A DNA stretch of 64,000 nt, taken from positions 1,042,501-1,106,500 of the forward strand of contig NC_019703.1 of NCBI RefSeq assembly GCF_000317045.1. Reading direction: 5' to 3'. This document shows positions 26,603-35,038 of this stretch, in pieces. The notes beneath the pieces are model-generated. The model searched no databases, was not told where the DNA came from, and saw nothing but the letters and a program-made list of their open reading frames with translations. The first letter of the stretch is position 1. Each line of letters begins with the position of its first letter. This DNA is from Geitlerinema sp. PCC 7407. Lineage in GTDB: Bacteria > Cyanobacteriota > Cyanobacteriia > PCC-7407. The translations under genes were made by a program, and so were the position numbers.

Positions 26603-27994
26603 ATGTTTCGAGTGAGTTTTCCCATTGTTTCGTCCCGCTGGATGGTTCCTTTGGGGCGGGGATTGGCCTTGGCCCTGATCAGCGGCGCGATCGCCTGTGA
26701 GAGCGCCCCCACCGAATCCTCTATGGCGCCAGCGCCAGCGTCCCCCGAGCCGTCTTTGGCGGCCTCGCCGGTGTCTGCCCAGACGACGCTCCCGGCCAAG
26801 GCGATCGCCACGGAGCCCCTCTCCCCCACGCCCATTCGCATCACGCCTGACGATCTGCCCGCGCCCTACGCCAGCGAAAGCGCTGCTCGTCCGCCCAACG
26901 TGATTCCCATCCCCAGCAATCCCACCCTGCGGGTGCCAGCGGGCTTCACGGTGAACGTATTTGCTGAAGGCCTCGACGCGCCGCGCTGGCTGGCCCTGAC
27001 CCCCGAGGGCGACGTGCTGGTGACCGAAACCCGCCAAAACCGGATTCGGCGGCTGCGTGACACCAATCAAGACGGCGTCGCAGACGTCCAGGAGGTCTTT
27101 GCGGAGAGCGGCAACGGCCTGGATATCCCCTTCGGCATGGCCTTCGCGGGGGGCTCCTTCTTCTTGGGCAATCACGACTCGGTGCTGCGCTTTCCCTACC
27201 AGCAGGGCCAGGGCCGCCTGACCGGCACCGGCGAAAAAATCGCGGACCTGCCAGGGGGCGGCTACCGCCAGCACTGGACCCGCAACGTGGTGGCTGCCCC
27301 AGACGGCCAAAAGCTCTATGTGTCGGTGGGCTCGCGCTCGAACGCTGAGCCGGAGCCGCTGCCCCGCGCCTCGGTGCAGGTGATGAACCTGGACGGCTCG
27401 GAGGCCCAAACCTTCGCCTACGGTCTGCGCAATCCGGTGGGCCTGGACTTTCATCCGCGATCTCAGGAGCTATACACGACGGTCAACGAGCGCGATGGCC
27501 TGGGAGACGATCTGGTGCCGGATTACCTGACTCGGATTCAGCAAGGGGAGTTTTATGGCTGGCCCTACACCTACTTCGAGCCCGATCGCTTGGATCCGCG
27601 CAACCGCGCCGCCAATGGCCAAAGCTTGCAGCCGGAGCTAGCGGCCCAGACCAAGATGCCGGATGTCCTGTTCCAGTCGCATTCGGCGGCCCTGGGGCTG
27701 CAATTTTATGACGGGACGACGTTCCCGGAGAAGTACCGCAATGGCGCTTTCGTGGCCTTTCGGGGCTCCTGGAATCGCAATGAAGGCACGGGCTACAAGG
27801 TGGTGTTTGTGCCCTTTGAGGGCGATCGCCCGACCGGCGCCTACGAGGACTTCTTGACGGGCTTCTTGGTGAATCCCAGCGGGCCGGATACCTGGGGCCG
27901 CCCGGTGGGGCTGCTGGCCTTGCCCGATGGCAGTCTCTTGGTGACGGAGGAGGCCAACAACCGGATCTACCGGATCCAGTACGCGGGAACCTAG
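26603..27994 (+). CDS. PQQ-dependent sugar dehydrogenase-type lipoprotein (sorbosone/glucose dehydrogenase family)
   Basis: 463 residues. The N terminus is a lipoprotein signal with GAIAC (cysteine near residue 32), then a 60-residue Ala/Pro/Ser-rich linker. The domain (about 100-463) is a six-bladed beta-propeller: TPEGDVLVTETRQNRIRRLR, HWTRNVVAAPDGQKLYVSVG, YGLRNPVGLDFHPRSQELYT, AALGLQFYDG and AFVAFRGSWNRNEGTGYKVV. HWTRN and YGLRNPVG are characteristic of L-sorbosone dehydrogenases, which oxidise sugars with PQQ in the periplasm. Whether this strain makes PQQ was not visible here. The stop interlocks with that of mobA in CTAG. Confidence 0.88.
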   Translation: MFRVSFPIVSSRWMVPLGRGLALALISGAIACESAPTESSMAPAPASPEPSLAASPVSAQTTLPAKAIATEPLSPTPIRITPDDLPAPYASESAARPPNVIPIPSNPTLRVPAGFTVNVFAEGLDAPRWLALTPEGDVLVTETRQNRIRRLRDTNQDGVADVQEVFAESGNGLDIPFGMAFAGGSFFLGNHDSVLRFPYQQGQGRLTGTGEKIADLPGGGYRQHWTRNVVAAPDGQKLYVSVGSRSNAEPEPLPRASVQVMNLDGSEAQTFAYGLRNPVGLDFHPRSQELYTTVNERDGLGDDLVPDYLTRIQQGEFYGWPYTYFEPDRLDPRNRAANGQSLQPELAAQTKMPDVLFQSHSAALGLQFYDGTTFPEKYRNGAFVAFRGSWNRNEGTGYKVVFVPFEGDRPTGAYEDFLTGFLVNPSGPDTWGRPVGLLALPDGSLLVTEEANNRIYRIQYAGT

Positions 27995-28629
27995 GCAGGG
28001 GGCGGGGGGCGATCGCCTCCCGCCAGGATGCGCAGATCGTCGGGGGTGTTGCAGTTAAACAGCCACTGGGGATCGTCCACGGGCAGCACCTCGACGACTT
28101 CGCGGTCCAGCCAGCGCTGGAACGATCGCCCGCCCCCCTCAATAAAGGCCTCCAGGCTGGCCAGACACCGCCGCCGATAAAAGCCGCACAGGGGATCCCA
28201 GCGATCGCCCAGGCGAGGCAGCCAGGCGATCGCCTCCGCCGGAACCTGGGGCAGCTGGGCGGCCCACGCTCCCATCTGCGCCCCCTCCAGGCGAGGCAGG
28301 TCGCACGCCAGCAGCAAGACCCACTCCCTCGAAAGCTGCCGCAGCCCGGCCGCGAAGCCCACCAGCGGCCCCGGCGCCTCTTCCCCGGGCGATCGCGCCT
28401 CGCTGAGCACCTGACAGTCGGGGGGCAGCACCGCCTGATAGCGATCGCCCCAGGGCGTCAGCACAAAAACGCGATCGCTACAGCCCCGAGCCACGCGGCA
28501 CACCTGGGCCAGCATCGCCTCGCCATCCACCGGCACCAGCGCCTTGTCGGTGCCCATGCGGCGGCTGTTGCCCCCCGCCAAAATCAGGACGCTGAGAAAA
28601 TTTTGGGTGTGCACTGCTGACGACTCCAT
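27991..28629 (-). CDS. mobA: Molybdenum cofactor guanylyltransferase
   Basis: 212 residues. The nucleotide-binding motif is LILAGGNSRRMGTDKALVPV (about 16-35); the metal and nucleotide aspartates lie in LLACDLPRLEG, and NCNTPDDL near the C terminus is typical. MobA joins GMP to molybdopterin to give the dinucleotide cofactor of nitrate reductase and other molybdoenzymes. It is a single gene here, convergent with the sugar dehydrogenase gene, so the molybdoenzyme it serves lies elsewhere. Confidence 0.93.
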   Translation of the reverse strand: MESSAVHTQNFLSVLILAGGNSRRMGTDKALVPVDGEAMLAQVCRVARGCSDRVFVLTPWGDRYQAVLPPDCQVLSEARSPGEEAPGPLVGFAAGLRQLSREWVLLLACDLPRLEGAQMGAWAAQLPQVPAEAIAWLPRLGDRWDPLCGFYRRRCLASLEAFIEGGGRSFQRWLDREVVEVLPVDDPQWLFNCNTPDDLRILAGGDRPPPPA

Positions 28630-28981
28630 CGCGATCGCCTCTCTCCCTGGCCGACTCTTCTGTGGTGCCCATGCCCCCGGCGTTATCGCCTATCGTTGAT
28701 CCTCTCTTCTGGAAAGGCATCTTGACTGCGTTTCCTAGCGCCAACCCTCCAGCGGGGCTAATAGAGTAAACAAATGACTTAAGGGCATTTGTAGCGCAAT
28801 CACAACAAAGCTTAGGAAGTCGAAAAAATGCCCTTCAAGCTACAACAAAGCTTATAGAGACGTAAGAAAAGTCCTAAGACCTGGAAAATCGGCTCTGATG
28901 CCCAGAAAGCGGCTGTTTTCGCTGATTTAATGGGCGATCGCGTCTCCCCCAGGCATAACCTTGCTATAACATTCGGTCGGT
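28630..28981. promoter_or_regulatory. Divergent mobA/GGDEF-EAL intergenic region with nested repeats
   Basis: 352 bp. ACAACAAAGCTTA occurs twice (28802-28814 and 28842-28854), 40 bp apart. AAGGGCATTT (28781-28790) is mirrored by AAATGCCCTT (28826-28835). The repeats are about 130-200 bp upstream of the cyclic-di-GMP gene and may be regulator sites. A TATAAC at 28965-28970 is a possible -10 but would leave almost no leader. Confidence 0.4.
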
Positions 28982-30913
28982 ATGCTGAATTCGCAGCGTT
29001 CTACAAGCGGGATAGTTACTCTGGCGCACCTTCCCCTGCCCGGCGTTATTCCTCGCACAAAGCTGGGAGACCTGGCCTGTCATGACTTTCAGGTTACTCC
29101 CCAAACCTTTGGCGAGGTGATTGCCCGAGAACTGGCCCGATGCCCGGAGTTGCCAGGAGTTTTGATTACCGAAAATCAGGGCTTCCGGGGAATGATCTCT
29201 CGTCAGCGTTTCATGGAGCGCATGAGCCGTCCCTACAGCCTCGAGCTCTTTCTAAAGCGACCCATTCAGATCTTCCTAGAAGCAGCAGAAAATTGCCAGG
29301 CTCCGCTGCTGCTGTCGGCGGCGAGTCCCATCGAAGATGCTGTCCAAAAAGCGCTTCAGCGTCCTACAGCTCACCTTTACGAACCTATTGTGATTGTTTC
29401 TGAAGACCACCAACTGCGCCTGCTAGACTTCCAGGCGCTGCTGATCGCTCAGTCCCAGCTCTTGGCGGCTCAGCGGGCAGAGCTGATGCAGCAGGCCCAG
29501 GAAATCTCGCTGCTCAATCAGTGCTTGTCTTGGCAAGCGAGCCACGATCCGCTGACCGGCTTGCTGAACCGCCGCGAATTTGAGCAGTGCCTCGAACAGG
29601 CGATCGCCGACGTCTCTGGGGACGCCTCTATCGCCGATCGCCCGCCCATTTTGGCCTACCTCGACCTCGACTGCTTCAAGATCGTCAACGACACCTGCGG
29701 TCACGCAGCGGGAGACGAGCTGCTGCGCCAGGTTGCCAATTTATTTAAGGGACACCTGCGCACCAGTGACCTGCTGGCTCGCCTGGGGGGCGATGAATTT
29801 GGCATTTTGCTCCAGCAGTGCTCCCTGGAGGAAGCCCGTCAGGTGGCTGAGCGTTTGCGATCGAGCATTGCGGCTCTGCGCTTTTGCTGGCAGGGGCGGG
29901 TCTTTGCCATTGGCGTGAGCATTGGCCTGACGGCGGTGACCAAGGGCTGCGGCAGCAGCGCTGCGCTGCTCAATACGGCGGATGCGGCCTGCTACGCAGC
30001 CAAAAACCGAGGCCGCAACCGCATTCAGGTCTATGAGATGGGCGATCGCGAGCTGCTGCAAAAGCAGGGCCAGGTTCACTGGGTGGCCCAGATTACCGAT
30101 GCCCTAGAGCGCGATCGCTTCAAGCTCTACTATCAGGCCATCGTGCCCGTTGCTACCCTGGCAGACACCTCCGATCGCGAGATTAGCCAGTGTCTGGCCG
30201 CTGCCACAACCCACTACGAAGTCCTGCTGCGCCTCCCCGACGAGGCGGGGCACCTAGTGCCTCCCTCCGCCTTCTTGCCAGCGGCGGAGCGCTACGGCAT
30301 GATGCAGGCCATCGATCGCTGGGTCCTCACCACCCTCTGCCGCCAACACCAGGATCGCTGCCAGCGCGGCCTTACCACCGAGACTGGCACCTCCTGGCTG
30401 TACAGCGTCAACCTGTCCGGCGCCAGCCTCAACGATGACCAGTTCGTGGAGTTTGTGCGCCATCAGCTCGCCCGCTTTGACATCGCGCCTTCCCTGCTGT
30501 GCTTCGAAATTACCGAAACCGTCGCCATCTCAAACTTGACGCGGGCTGTGAAGCTCATTGACCAGCTGCGGGCCATCGGCTGCTACTTTGCCCTAGATGA
30601 TTTCGGCAGCGGCATGTCCTCCTTTGGCTACCTCAAAAACCTGCCGGTGGACTACCTCAAGATCGACGGCAACTTTATCAAAAGCCTCGTGAGCAGCCCG
30701 GTGGATGTGGCCATGGTAGAAGCCATCAACCGGATTGGCCACCTGATGGGGATCAAGACGGTGGCGGAGTTTGTGGAGACAGAGAGCATCCTTGCCAAGG
30801 TGATGGAGCTGGGGATCGACTACGCCCAGGGCTACAAAATTGCGGTGCCGCTGCCCGCGCCGCTGCCCCTAGCGGCGGGGAGCGTGGCCAAAACGCGATC
30901 GCGCTCTGCCTAG
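28982..30913 (+). CDS. CBS-GGDEF-EAL cyclic-di-GMP turnover protein
   Basis: 643 residues. Two CBS-like motifs occupy about 30-155 ([20 protein letters not shown] and [20 protein letters not shown]), then a short coiled coil (about 158-175). GGDEF domain: [15 protein letters not shown] and [10 protein letters not shown], with an RTSD product-inhibition site five residues before GGDEF. EAL domain: YQAIVP, YEVLLRL (EVL instead of EAL), [46 protein letters not shown]. All catalytic acidic and metal residues I can identify are present in both domains, so it may both make and break cyclic-di-GMP. The CBS pair may sense an adenine nucleotide. Stands alone with a hairpin after the stop. Confidence 0.92.
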   Translation: MLNSQRSTSGIVTLAHLPLPGVIPRTKLGDLACHDFQVTPQTFGEVIARELARCPELPGVLITENQGFRGMISRQRFMERMSRPYSLELFLKRPIQIFLEAAENCQAPLLLSAASPIEDAVQKALQRPTAHLYEPIVIVSEDHQLRLLDFQALLIAQSQLLAAQRAELMQQAQEISLLNQCLSWQASHDPLTGLLNRREFEQCLEQAIADVSGDASIADRPPILAYLDLDCFKIVNDTCGHAAGDELLRQVANLFKGHLRTSDLLARLGGDEFGILLQQCSLEEARQVAERLRSSIAALRFCWQGRVFAIGVSIGLTAVTKGCGSSAALLNTADAACYAAKNRGRNRIQVYEMGDRELLQKQGQVHWVAQITDALERDRFKLYYQAIVPVATLADTSDREISQCLAAATTHYEVLLRLPDEAGHLVPPSAFLPAAERYGMMQAIDRWVLTTLCRQHQDRCQRGLTTETGTSWLYSVNLSGASLNDDQFVEFVRHQLARFDIAPSLLCFEITETVAISNLTRAVKLIDQLRAIGCYFALDDFGSGMSSFGYLKNLPVDYLKIDGNFIKSLVSSPVDVAMVEAINRIGHLMGIKTVAEFVETESILAKVMELGIDYAQGYKIAVPLPAPLPLAAGSVAKTRSRSA

Positions 30914-30929
30914 CCCGAGGGACCTATCA

Positions 30930-30950
30930 GGCGATCGCGATCCGATCGCC
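30930..30950 (+). terminator. HIP1-cored hairpin after the GGDEF-EAL gene
   Basis: GGCGATCG (30930-30937) and CGATCGCC (30943-30950) pair around CGATC, followed by CTTTG. The stem is strong but the T run is short, so it may be a weak or RNase-protecting terminator. Confidence 0.5.
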
Positions 30951-31601
30951 CTTTGAGCAGTTCTATAACGATCTCTGCGCCCCGCCCCAAAAACTTTGCT
31001 CAGCCCAGAAAGCGCTTTCTTTTTCTCCAAGCCCAGTGTTTTTACGTAAAAATATTAAAGAAGTGAAATATTTCGAGATATCACAAAAATTCATTTGAAA
31101 TCGTGTTTTTCTCAGAATTGATCCAGAGCCTCAAAATTCTTCAATGCCGCTCATTGACTGACTTAACAGCTTAAGAAAAAAGAAAATATCAGAGAAGTTT
31201 AAACTTTTTGACTTCTGTGATGACAGTCACAGAAAAGCCGTTTTACCTTGCTGACAATGAAGCCCATACTCTCTATGCGTCGTTGTTGCCAACTGCCTCA
31301 GAATTTCCTCGGTAATTTCTAGATCTACGTCGCGCTATACTGAGCTTTCGAGGAAGCGAATGATGAGACAAATGCTCCTAGAAATCAGCAAATAACGGCT
31401 TGATGCAAGCCTAAACCCCTTGTTTACCTGGGTTTGGCTGCGCTCACAACCTTTCTAGTCGATGGGCACTGGTCGAGATTCATGCCCAGGGGAATGAAAG
31501 AGCATCGTTGGTTTTTGTATCGGTCTATGGTCTGAAATTGCAGCTGAAATGTCTGTTAATGACAGCAGCTAGCAACCCTCTAGAACCCAGAATTTGATCT
31601 A
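30951..31601. other. AT-rich intergenic stretch
   Basis: About 650 bp downstream of the GGDEF-EAL gene. No HIP1 copy and a clearly higher A/T content than the flanks. I found no tRNA, known RNA motif or credible protein on either strand before the short gene at 31602. It could hide an unrecognised RNA gene. Confidence 0.3.
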
Positions 31602-31754
31602 ATGAATAACTTCTTATCCACTCGTTTTGGGGGATTCTCTCGCATGCAAATGTCCCCGACAATTCGCTGGATTATACGACTCATTGCCATGCAAGTGGTG
31701 ATTTTGAGTGTGGGATCGGGACTGCTGGTGTGGTTTGCTCGGGTGGCTTGGTAA
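31602..31754 (+). CDS. Possible 50-residue single-helix membrane protein
   Basis: The frame starts MNNFLSTRFGGFSRM and continues SPTIRWIIRLIAMQVVILSV and GSGLLVWFARVAW, then TAA. One strong transmembrane helix spans about residues 22-44, with Arg on both sides. No clear ribosome binding site precedes the first ATG; ATGs at 31644 and 31650 are alternatives. It lies just ahead of the three-paralogue cluster in the same direction. Small membrane proteins of this kind are common in cyanobacteria, but I do not recognise it. Confidence 0.45.
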   Translation: MNNFLSTRFGGFSRMQMSPTIRWIIRLIAMQVVILSVGSGLLVWFARVAW

Positions 31755-31825
31755 GGGCGATCCCCGCCGCTGGAGGTCGAGGAATAAAGTGTCAGCAATT
31801 CGTCAGCACTGAGAATTTCTCAGGC

Positions 31826-31839
31826 TATGCTGTGTAGCA
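31826..31839 (+). promoter_or_regulatory. Copy 1 of the shared upstream box
   Basis: TATGCTGTGTAGCA, 42 bp before the ATG at 31881. It matches boxes at 32835-32848 and 34014-34027, giving consensus TATNCTGKGWRGCA. It fits a -10 element plus transcription start; no convincing -35 is present. Confidence 0.45.
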
Positions 31840-31880
31840 GAATTGATTGATCGCTTCTTCCTCAGACTCCGTGTTTCCCG

Positions 31881-32771
31881 ATGAATGACGCTAGTTTGAC
31901 GGCGCGCGCCCAGCAGGGCGAGTTGAAAGCGATCGTGGTGTTCCTCAATCGTCATCTGCGGCCCCATGGTCTCAACGTCAATGCAACGTTTCGTGGGCAG
32001 TGCCTACATGTCTTGGTGGAGGCGCCCGTAGAGCCCGATCAGTCCACCTCGGTCGGTTTGGTCTACGACCATGTGCATTTGCTGGGCAGTGAAGTGATCC
32101 ATAGCGCGGTGATCTATGGTCGCCGGGTGGGTCGCAAAAAGCCTGCCTGGATGGAGACTGTGTATTTGTGGGGAGAACCTGGGGACGACGAGGACGAGAT
32201 GCCTGCCTCGCTCATCGGGTCGCCTGCCCCGACGTCGCTGTCGACGCTGGAGTCTGGGGGATCTGCCGCGACGCCCCAGACACTGCCGTCTCCGGCGATA
32301 GAAGCTCCTGGTGCCCCCGCTGCGGTGCCGCCGGATCGCCCCAAAATTCCGGTGCTCCGTCTGCTGAGAAAACAGCAGCTGCTGGCGGTCTGGCAGCGCC
32401 CTCTGCTGGGGATCGCGGCGGTGACGCTGCTGATGGCGGGGGGAACCCGTCATTGGCTGCTGTCCCAGGAAGTCCAGCCTGGGCCGGCGGTGCAAACGGT
32501 GAGCTTGGTGACGGCGGCGCGGGCAACCGGGGCCTCGGAGGAGCTGTTTCAGCAGGGGGTGGCGGCAGCGATGAAGGCGGCGGGCCTGACCCAGTCGGCG
32601 CGGACGGGGGCTGAGTGGCAGACGGTCACGGAGCACTGGAGCCAGGCGATCGCGGCGATGCAGGCGGTGCCGTCCGGGAGCACCAAGGCGGCGATCGCCC
32701 AGCAAAAAGCGCTGGAATACCAAAAAAACCGTGAATATGCTCGCCAGCGGGCTTTGACGAGTTTGCCCTAG
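31881..32771 (+). CDS. Paralogue 1 of a tandem three-gene family, unknown function
   Basis: 296 residues. The N-terminal module (about 1-95) reads LTARAQQGELKAIVVFLNRH, CLHVLVEAPV and VIYGRRVGRKKPAWMETVYL and is shared with the next two genes. A Pro/Ser/Ala linker of about 55 residues with acidic GDDEDEMP leads to one transmembrane helix (about 174-192, LLGIAAVTLLMAGGTRHWLL). The C-terminal part (about 210-296) is helical, with EWQTVTEHWSQAIAAMQAVP then AIAQQKALEYQKNREYARQR. I recall this W-x-x-A-I...VP...A-Q-x-K-x-x-x-Y-Q-x-N pattern as a repeat in many cyanobacterial envelope and signalling proteins. No catalytic residues are evident. An integral-membrane scaffold or sensor role is inference. 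Confidence 0.75.
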   Translation: MNDASLTARAQQGELKAIVVFLNRHLRPHGLNVNATFRGQCLHVLVEAPVEPDQSTSVGLVYDHVHLLGSEVIHSAVIYGRRVGRKKPAWMETVYLWGEPGDDEDEMPASLIGSPAPTSLSTLESGGSAATPQTLPSPAIEAPGAPAAVPPDRPKIPVLRLLRKQQLLAVWQRPLLGIAAVTLLMAGGTRHWLLSQEVQPGPAVQTVSLVTAARATGASEELFQQGVAAAMKAAGLTQSARTGAEWQTVTEHWSQAIAAMQAVPSGSTKAAIAQQKALEYQKNREYARQRALTSLP

Positions 32772-32834
32772 CGGGCGGAGAATCTCAAAATTCTGGCAAA
32801 TCTTGATATAGTGCGCCCCCTCAAAAGGCCGTAG

Positions 32835-32848
32835 TATCCTGGGAGGCA
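32835..32848 (+). promoter_or_regulatory. Copy 2 of the shared upstream box
   Basis: TATCCTGGGAGGCA, 24 bp before the ATG at 32872. It is followed by ACCGCCTC as in copy 3, so the whole leader seems duplicated with the gene. Confidence 0.45.
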
Positions 32849-32871
32849 AGTGCCTCCACCGCCTCTGCGAA

Positions 32872-33972
32872 ATGACTCAGGCTGATTTATTTGATCGCGT
32901 CAAACAGGGTGAACCCGACGCGTTAGCTGCATTGCTCAATCGCTATCTCCAGCCGAAGGGGATTACAGCGACGGCAACGCTGCGCGATGAGTGTCTACAT
33001 CTTTTTCTAGAAGGTCCCCAGGTCCCCAACCGTCAGGCCCTGAGCGCCTATGTTCAGCAGGGGCTGATCGGCTTGCGGGACAAGCTCGGGGCTGAGTACA
33101 CGACCTTCCGAGCGGTGCGGCTCTACGGCACCAAGCAAGGTAAGCCGTCGCCAGCGTGGGAAGAGCCGATTGATCTTGGCGAGTCTGGCAATGGCAGCGT
33201 TCCGGATTTGTCTGCTGCGATGACGCCGGACGCGATCGCCTCGGTCCCGGACAATGTGACCGAAGCCGAGGAGCCAGAGCACCCCAGTTCGGCGATCGCT
33301 CTGCCGTCCCAGCTCACCCCGACGGGCGCCGACGAAATTTTGGCGATCGTGCCGGTGACGCCGCCGGGAGCCCCGTCGCGTCTGTGGGCCAAGGTGCGGG
33401 CAGCGATCGCCCTTTTGCTGCTGCTGGGCCTCGCGGGGGCGGCGGCAACCTTTGCGTGGTACTGGTCGCGCCAGCTGCGCGCGGTGAGCCAGAGTCAAAA
33501 TCTCCGCATCCAGGTGGGCAATGTGGAGGCGATCGCCGACTTGGCGACCCTGCAAACGGTCCGTCAGTCCCTACAAACCACAGCCGATCGCCTAGAGTCC
33601 TTGCCGGTCATACCCGTCGTGAGTCACGCGCCCGTGGAAGCCGAGATCGCCGAGGTCCGGCCCCTGCTGACCGATGTCCAGGACCGGCTAGCCACCGAAG
33701 AGCTAGCCCAGGCCAATCTCCAGGCCGCGCTGCGCCAGGCCCAGCAGGCTGAAACCCTCAGCCAGCAAGCAACGACGCCCGAGCAGTGGGACCAAGTCGC
33801 CCAGATGTGGCAAGCGGCGATCGCCCACTTGGTCGTCGTCCCCGACAACACCCTGGCCGCGGCCCAAGTCCAAGAGCAAAGACTGCTCTATCAGCAAAAC
33901 TATCAAGAAGCCCGAGATCAGCTAACAAAGCTGCGTTCAGCCCCACCGCCGGCTGCTGCTGCCAAGCCATAA
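32872..33972 (+). CDS. Paralogue 2 of the tandem three-gene family, unknown function
   Basis: 366 residues. N-terminal module: LFDRVKQGEPDALAALLNRY, CLHLFLEGPQ and VRLYGTKQGKPSPAWEEPID (about 4-102). After a linker there is one transmembrane helix (about 177-197, IALLLLLGLAGAAATFAWYW). The outer part is a long helical region of about 165 residues rich in Ala/Gln/Glu/Leu, likely coiled coil (QDRLATEELAQANLQAALRQ). It ends with the motif found in paralogue 1: EQWDQVAQMWQAAIAHLVVV, then AAQVQEQRLLYQQNYQEARD. The shared N- and C-terminal parts show paralogues 1 and 2 derive from one duplication. The last residues APPPAAAAKP are a low-complexity tail. Function unknown. Confidence 0.78.
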   Translation: MTQADLFDRVKQGEPDALAALLNRYLQPKGITATATLRDECLHLFLEGPQVPNRQALSAYVQQGLIGLRDKLGAEYTTFRAVRLYGTKQGKPSPAWEEPIDLGESGNGSVPDLSAAMTPDAIASVPDNVTEAEEPEHPSSAIALPSQLTPTGADEILAIVPVTPPGAPSRLWAKVRAAIALLLLLGLAGAAATFAWYWSRQLRAVSQSQNLRIQVGNVEAIADLATLQTVRQSLQTTADRLESLPVIPVVSHAPVEAEIAEVRPLLTDVQDRLATEELAQANLQAALRQAQQAETLSQQATTPEQWDQVAQMWQAAIAHLVVVPDNTLAAAQVQEQRLLYQQNYQEARDQLTKLRSAPPPAAAAKP

Positions 33973-34013
33973 AAGTCAATATTCCCTCTACCGTTGGATG
34001 TGCGGAAGTAGAG

Positions 34014-34027
34014 TATTCTGGGTAGCA
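34014..34027 (+). promoter_or_regulatory. Copy 3 of the shared upstream box
   Basis: TATTCTGGGTAGCA, 27 bp before the ATG at 34054. It has the best match to copy 1 (TATNCTGNGTAGCA, with AATT nearby in both) and shares ACCGCCTC with copy 2. Confidence 0.45.
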
Positions 34028-34053
34028 AATTCGTTACCGCCTCCGTCCCGACT

Positions 34054-34932
34054 ATGACTCACCTCACCGTTGTGGACCGCGCAAGACAGGGAGACCCTCG
34101 GGCGATCGCCACCCTAATGAATCGCCACCTCCAACCTCAGGGGATTTGCGTCAAAACCACCTTCGAAAGCCAGCGTCTATACATCTTGCTTGAGGGAGCA
34201 GAGGCTCCGTCTCAAGGGCGTTGGGTGTCTTTTGTGCGCCGGGGTCTCGAAAACCTCGATTCGCCTCTACTGAGTGAGGTGACAATCTACGGTCGCCAGC
34301 TCGGCGAAAAAAAGCCCGACTGGGTGGAAACGCTTGATGTCCAGCCCCAAGGGGACACCCTGCTAGACGCTGAGTCCCTCGAGACAGCGCTGCACCCGCC
34401 CTCAGCGCCGCCCCCGCCGCCCATCCGCTTGCGATCGGCCGACTATGAGCATCGCCTTCGCCGTCTCGGCACCCTGGGGATCACCTACCAAGACCTAATC
34501 CCTCGCGTGGCTGCCGCCCTCACCGAGCAGCTGGCCCCCGGCGAAGAAGTTTTGGACGCGGTGGGCGGGCGCTATCGCGGCAAGCCCACCCTGTTGCTGC
34601 TGACCAACCAGCGCCTCTGGGCCGTGACCAAGCGAGGCCGTCGCGACCTCAAGGAGCAATTTGCCTCCTCCATCGACGACTTGCAAAAGGTTTCTTTCTC
34701 CCGCCGCGGCCTCAAGGTCCGCTACCAAAACACCGATCACCTGTTTCACTTTGACGATCGCCGCAAAGGACGACTCTTTGTGCGCCGCAGCCTTGCTCGC
34801 CTGATCTCGCTGCATCCTGACGAAACGATTCCCAGCGATCGCTACGGCCTGTGGATTAACCTCCTGGGCTATCTGCTGCTGGTTGGGATCTTGGCAGCGA
34901 TCGTGGCCCTGCATTTATTTCTGGCAGCCTAG
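34054..34932 (+). CDS. Paralogue 3: shared N-terminal module fused to a PH-like domain
   Basis: 292 residues. N-terminal module: VVDRARQGDPRAIATLMNRH, LYILLEGAEA and VTIYGRQLGEKKPDWVETLD (about 4-95). The linker is Pro-rich (SAPPPPPIRL). About 145-255 is a bacterial PH-like (YokE/bPH) fold: LTEQLAPGEEVLDAVGGRYR, KPTLLLLTNQRLWAVTKRGR, DDLQKVSFSRRGLKVRYQNT and HLFHFDDRRKGRLFVRRSLA. One transmembrane helix ends the protein (LWINLLGYLLLVGILAAIVA), leaving the rest in the cytoplasm. It lacks the C-terminal helical motif of paralogues 1 and 2, so the N-terminal module is the common element. Bacterial PH-like domains often act in membrane-linked stress systems; the SPFH gene follows after 106 bp. 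Confidence 0.8.
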   Translation: MTHLTVVDRARQGDPRAIATLMNRHLQPQGICVKTTFESQRLYILLEGAEAPSQGRWVSFVRRGLENLDSPLLSEVTIYGRQLGEKKPDWVETLDVQPQGDTLLDAESLETALHPPSAPPPPPIRLRSADYEHRLRRLGTLGITYQDLIPRVAAALTEQLAPGEEVLDAVGGRYRGKPTLLLLTNQRLWAVTKRGRRDLKEQFASSIDDLQKVSFSRRGLKVRYQNTDHLFHFDDRRKGRLFVRRSLARLISLHPDETIPSDRYGLWINLLGYLLLVGILAAIVALHLFLAA

Positions 34933-35038
34933 CTTCGCTCTTATCATCTCGAAGGTCTCGAAGGTAAAGAAGATCGCCAAGAACCGAAACGACTCCAAAA
35001 TCGGAGCCTAGAATCGGAGTATCTTCGAGGGCACCGAG

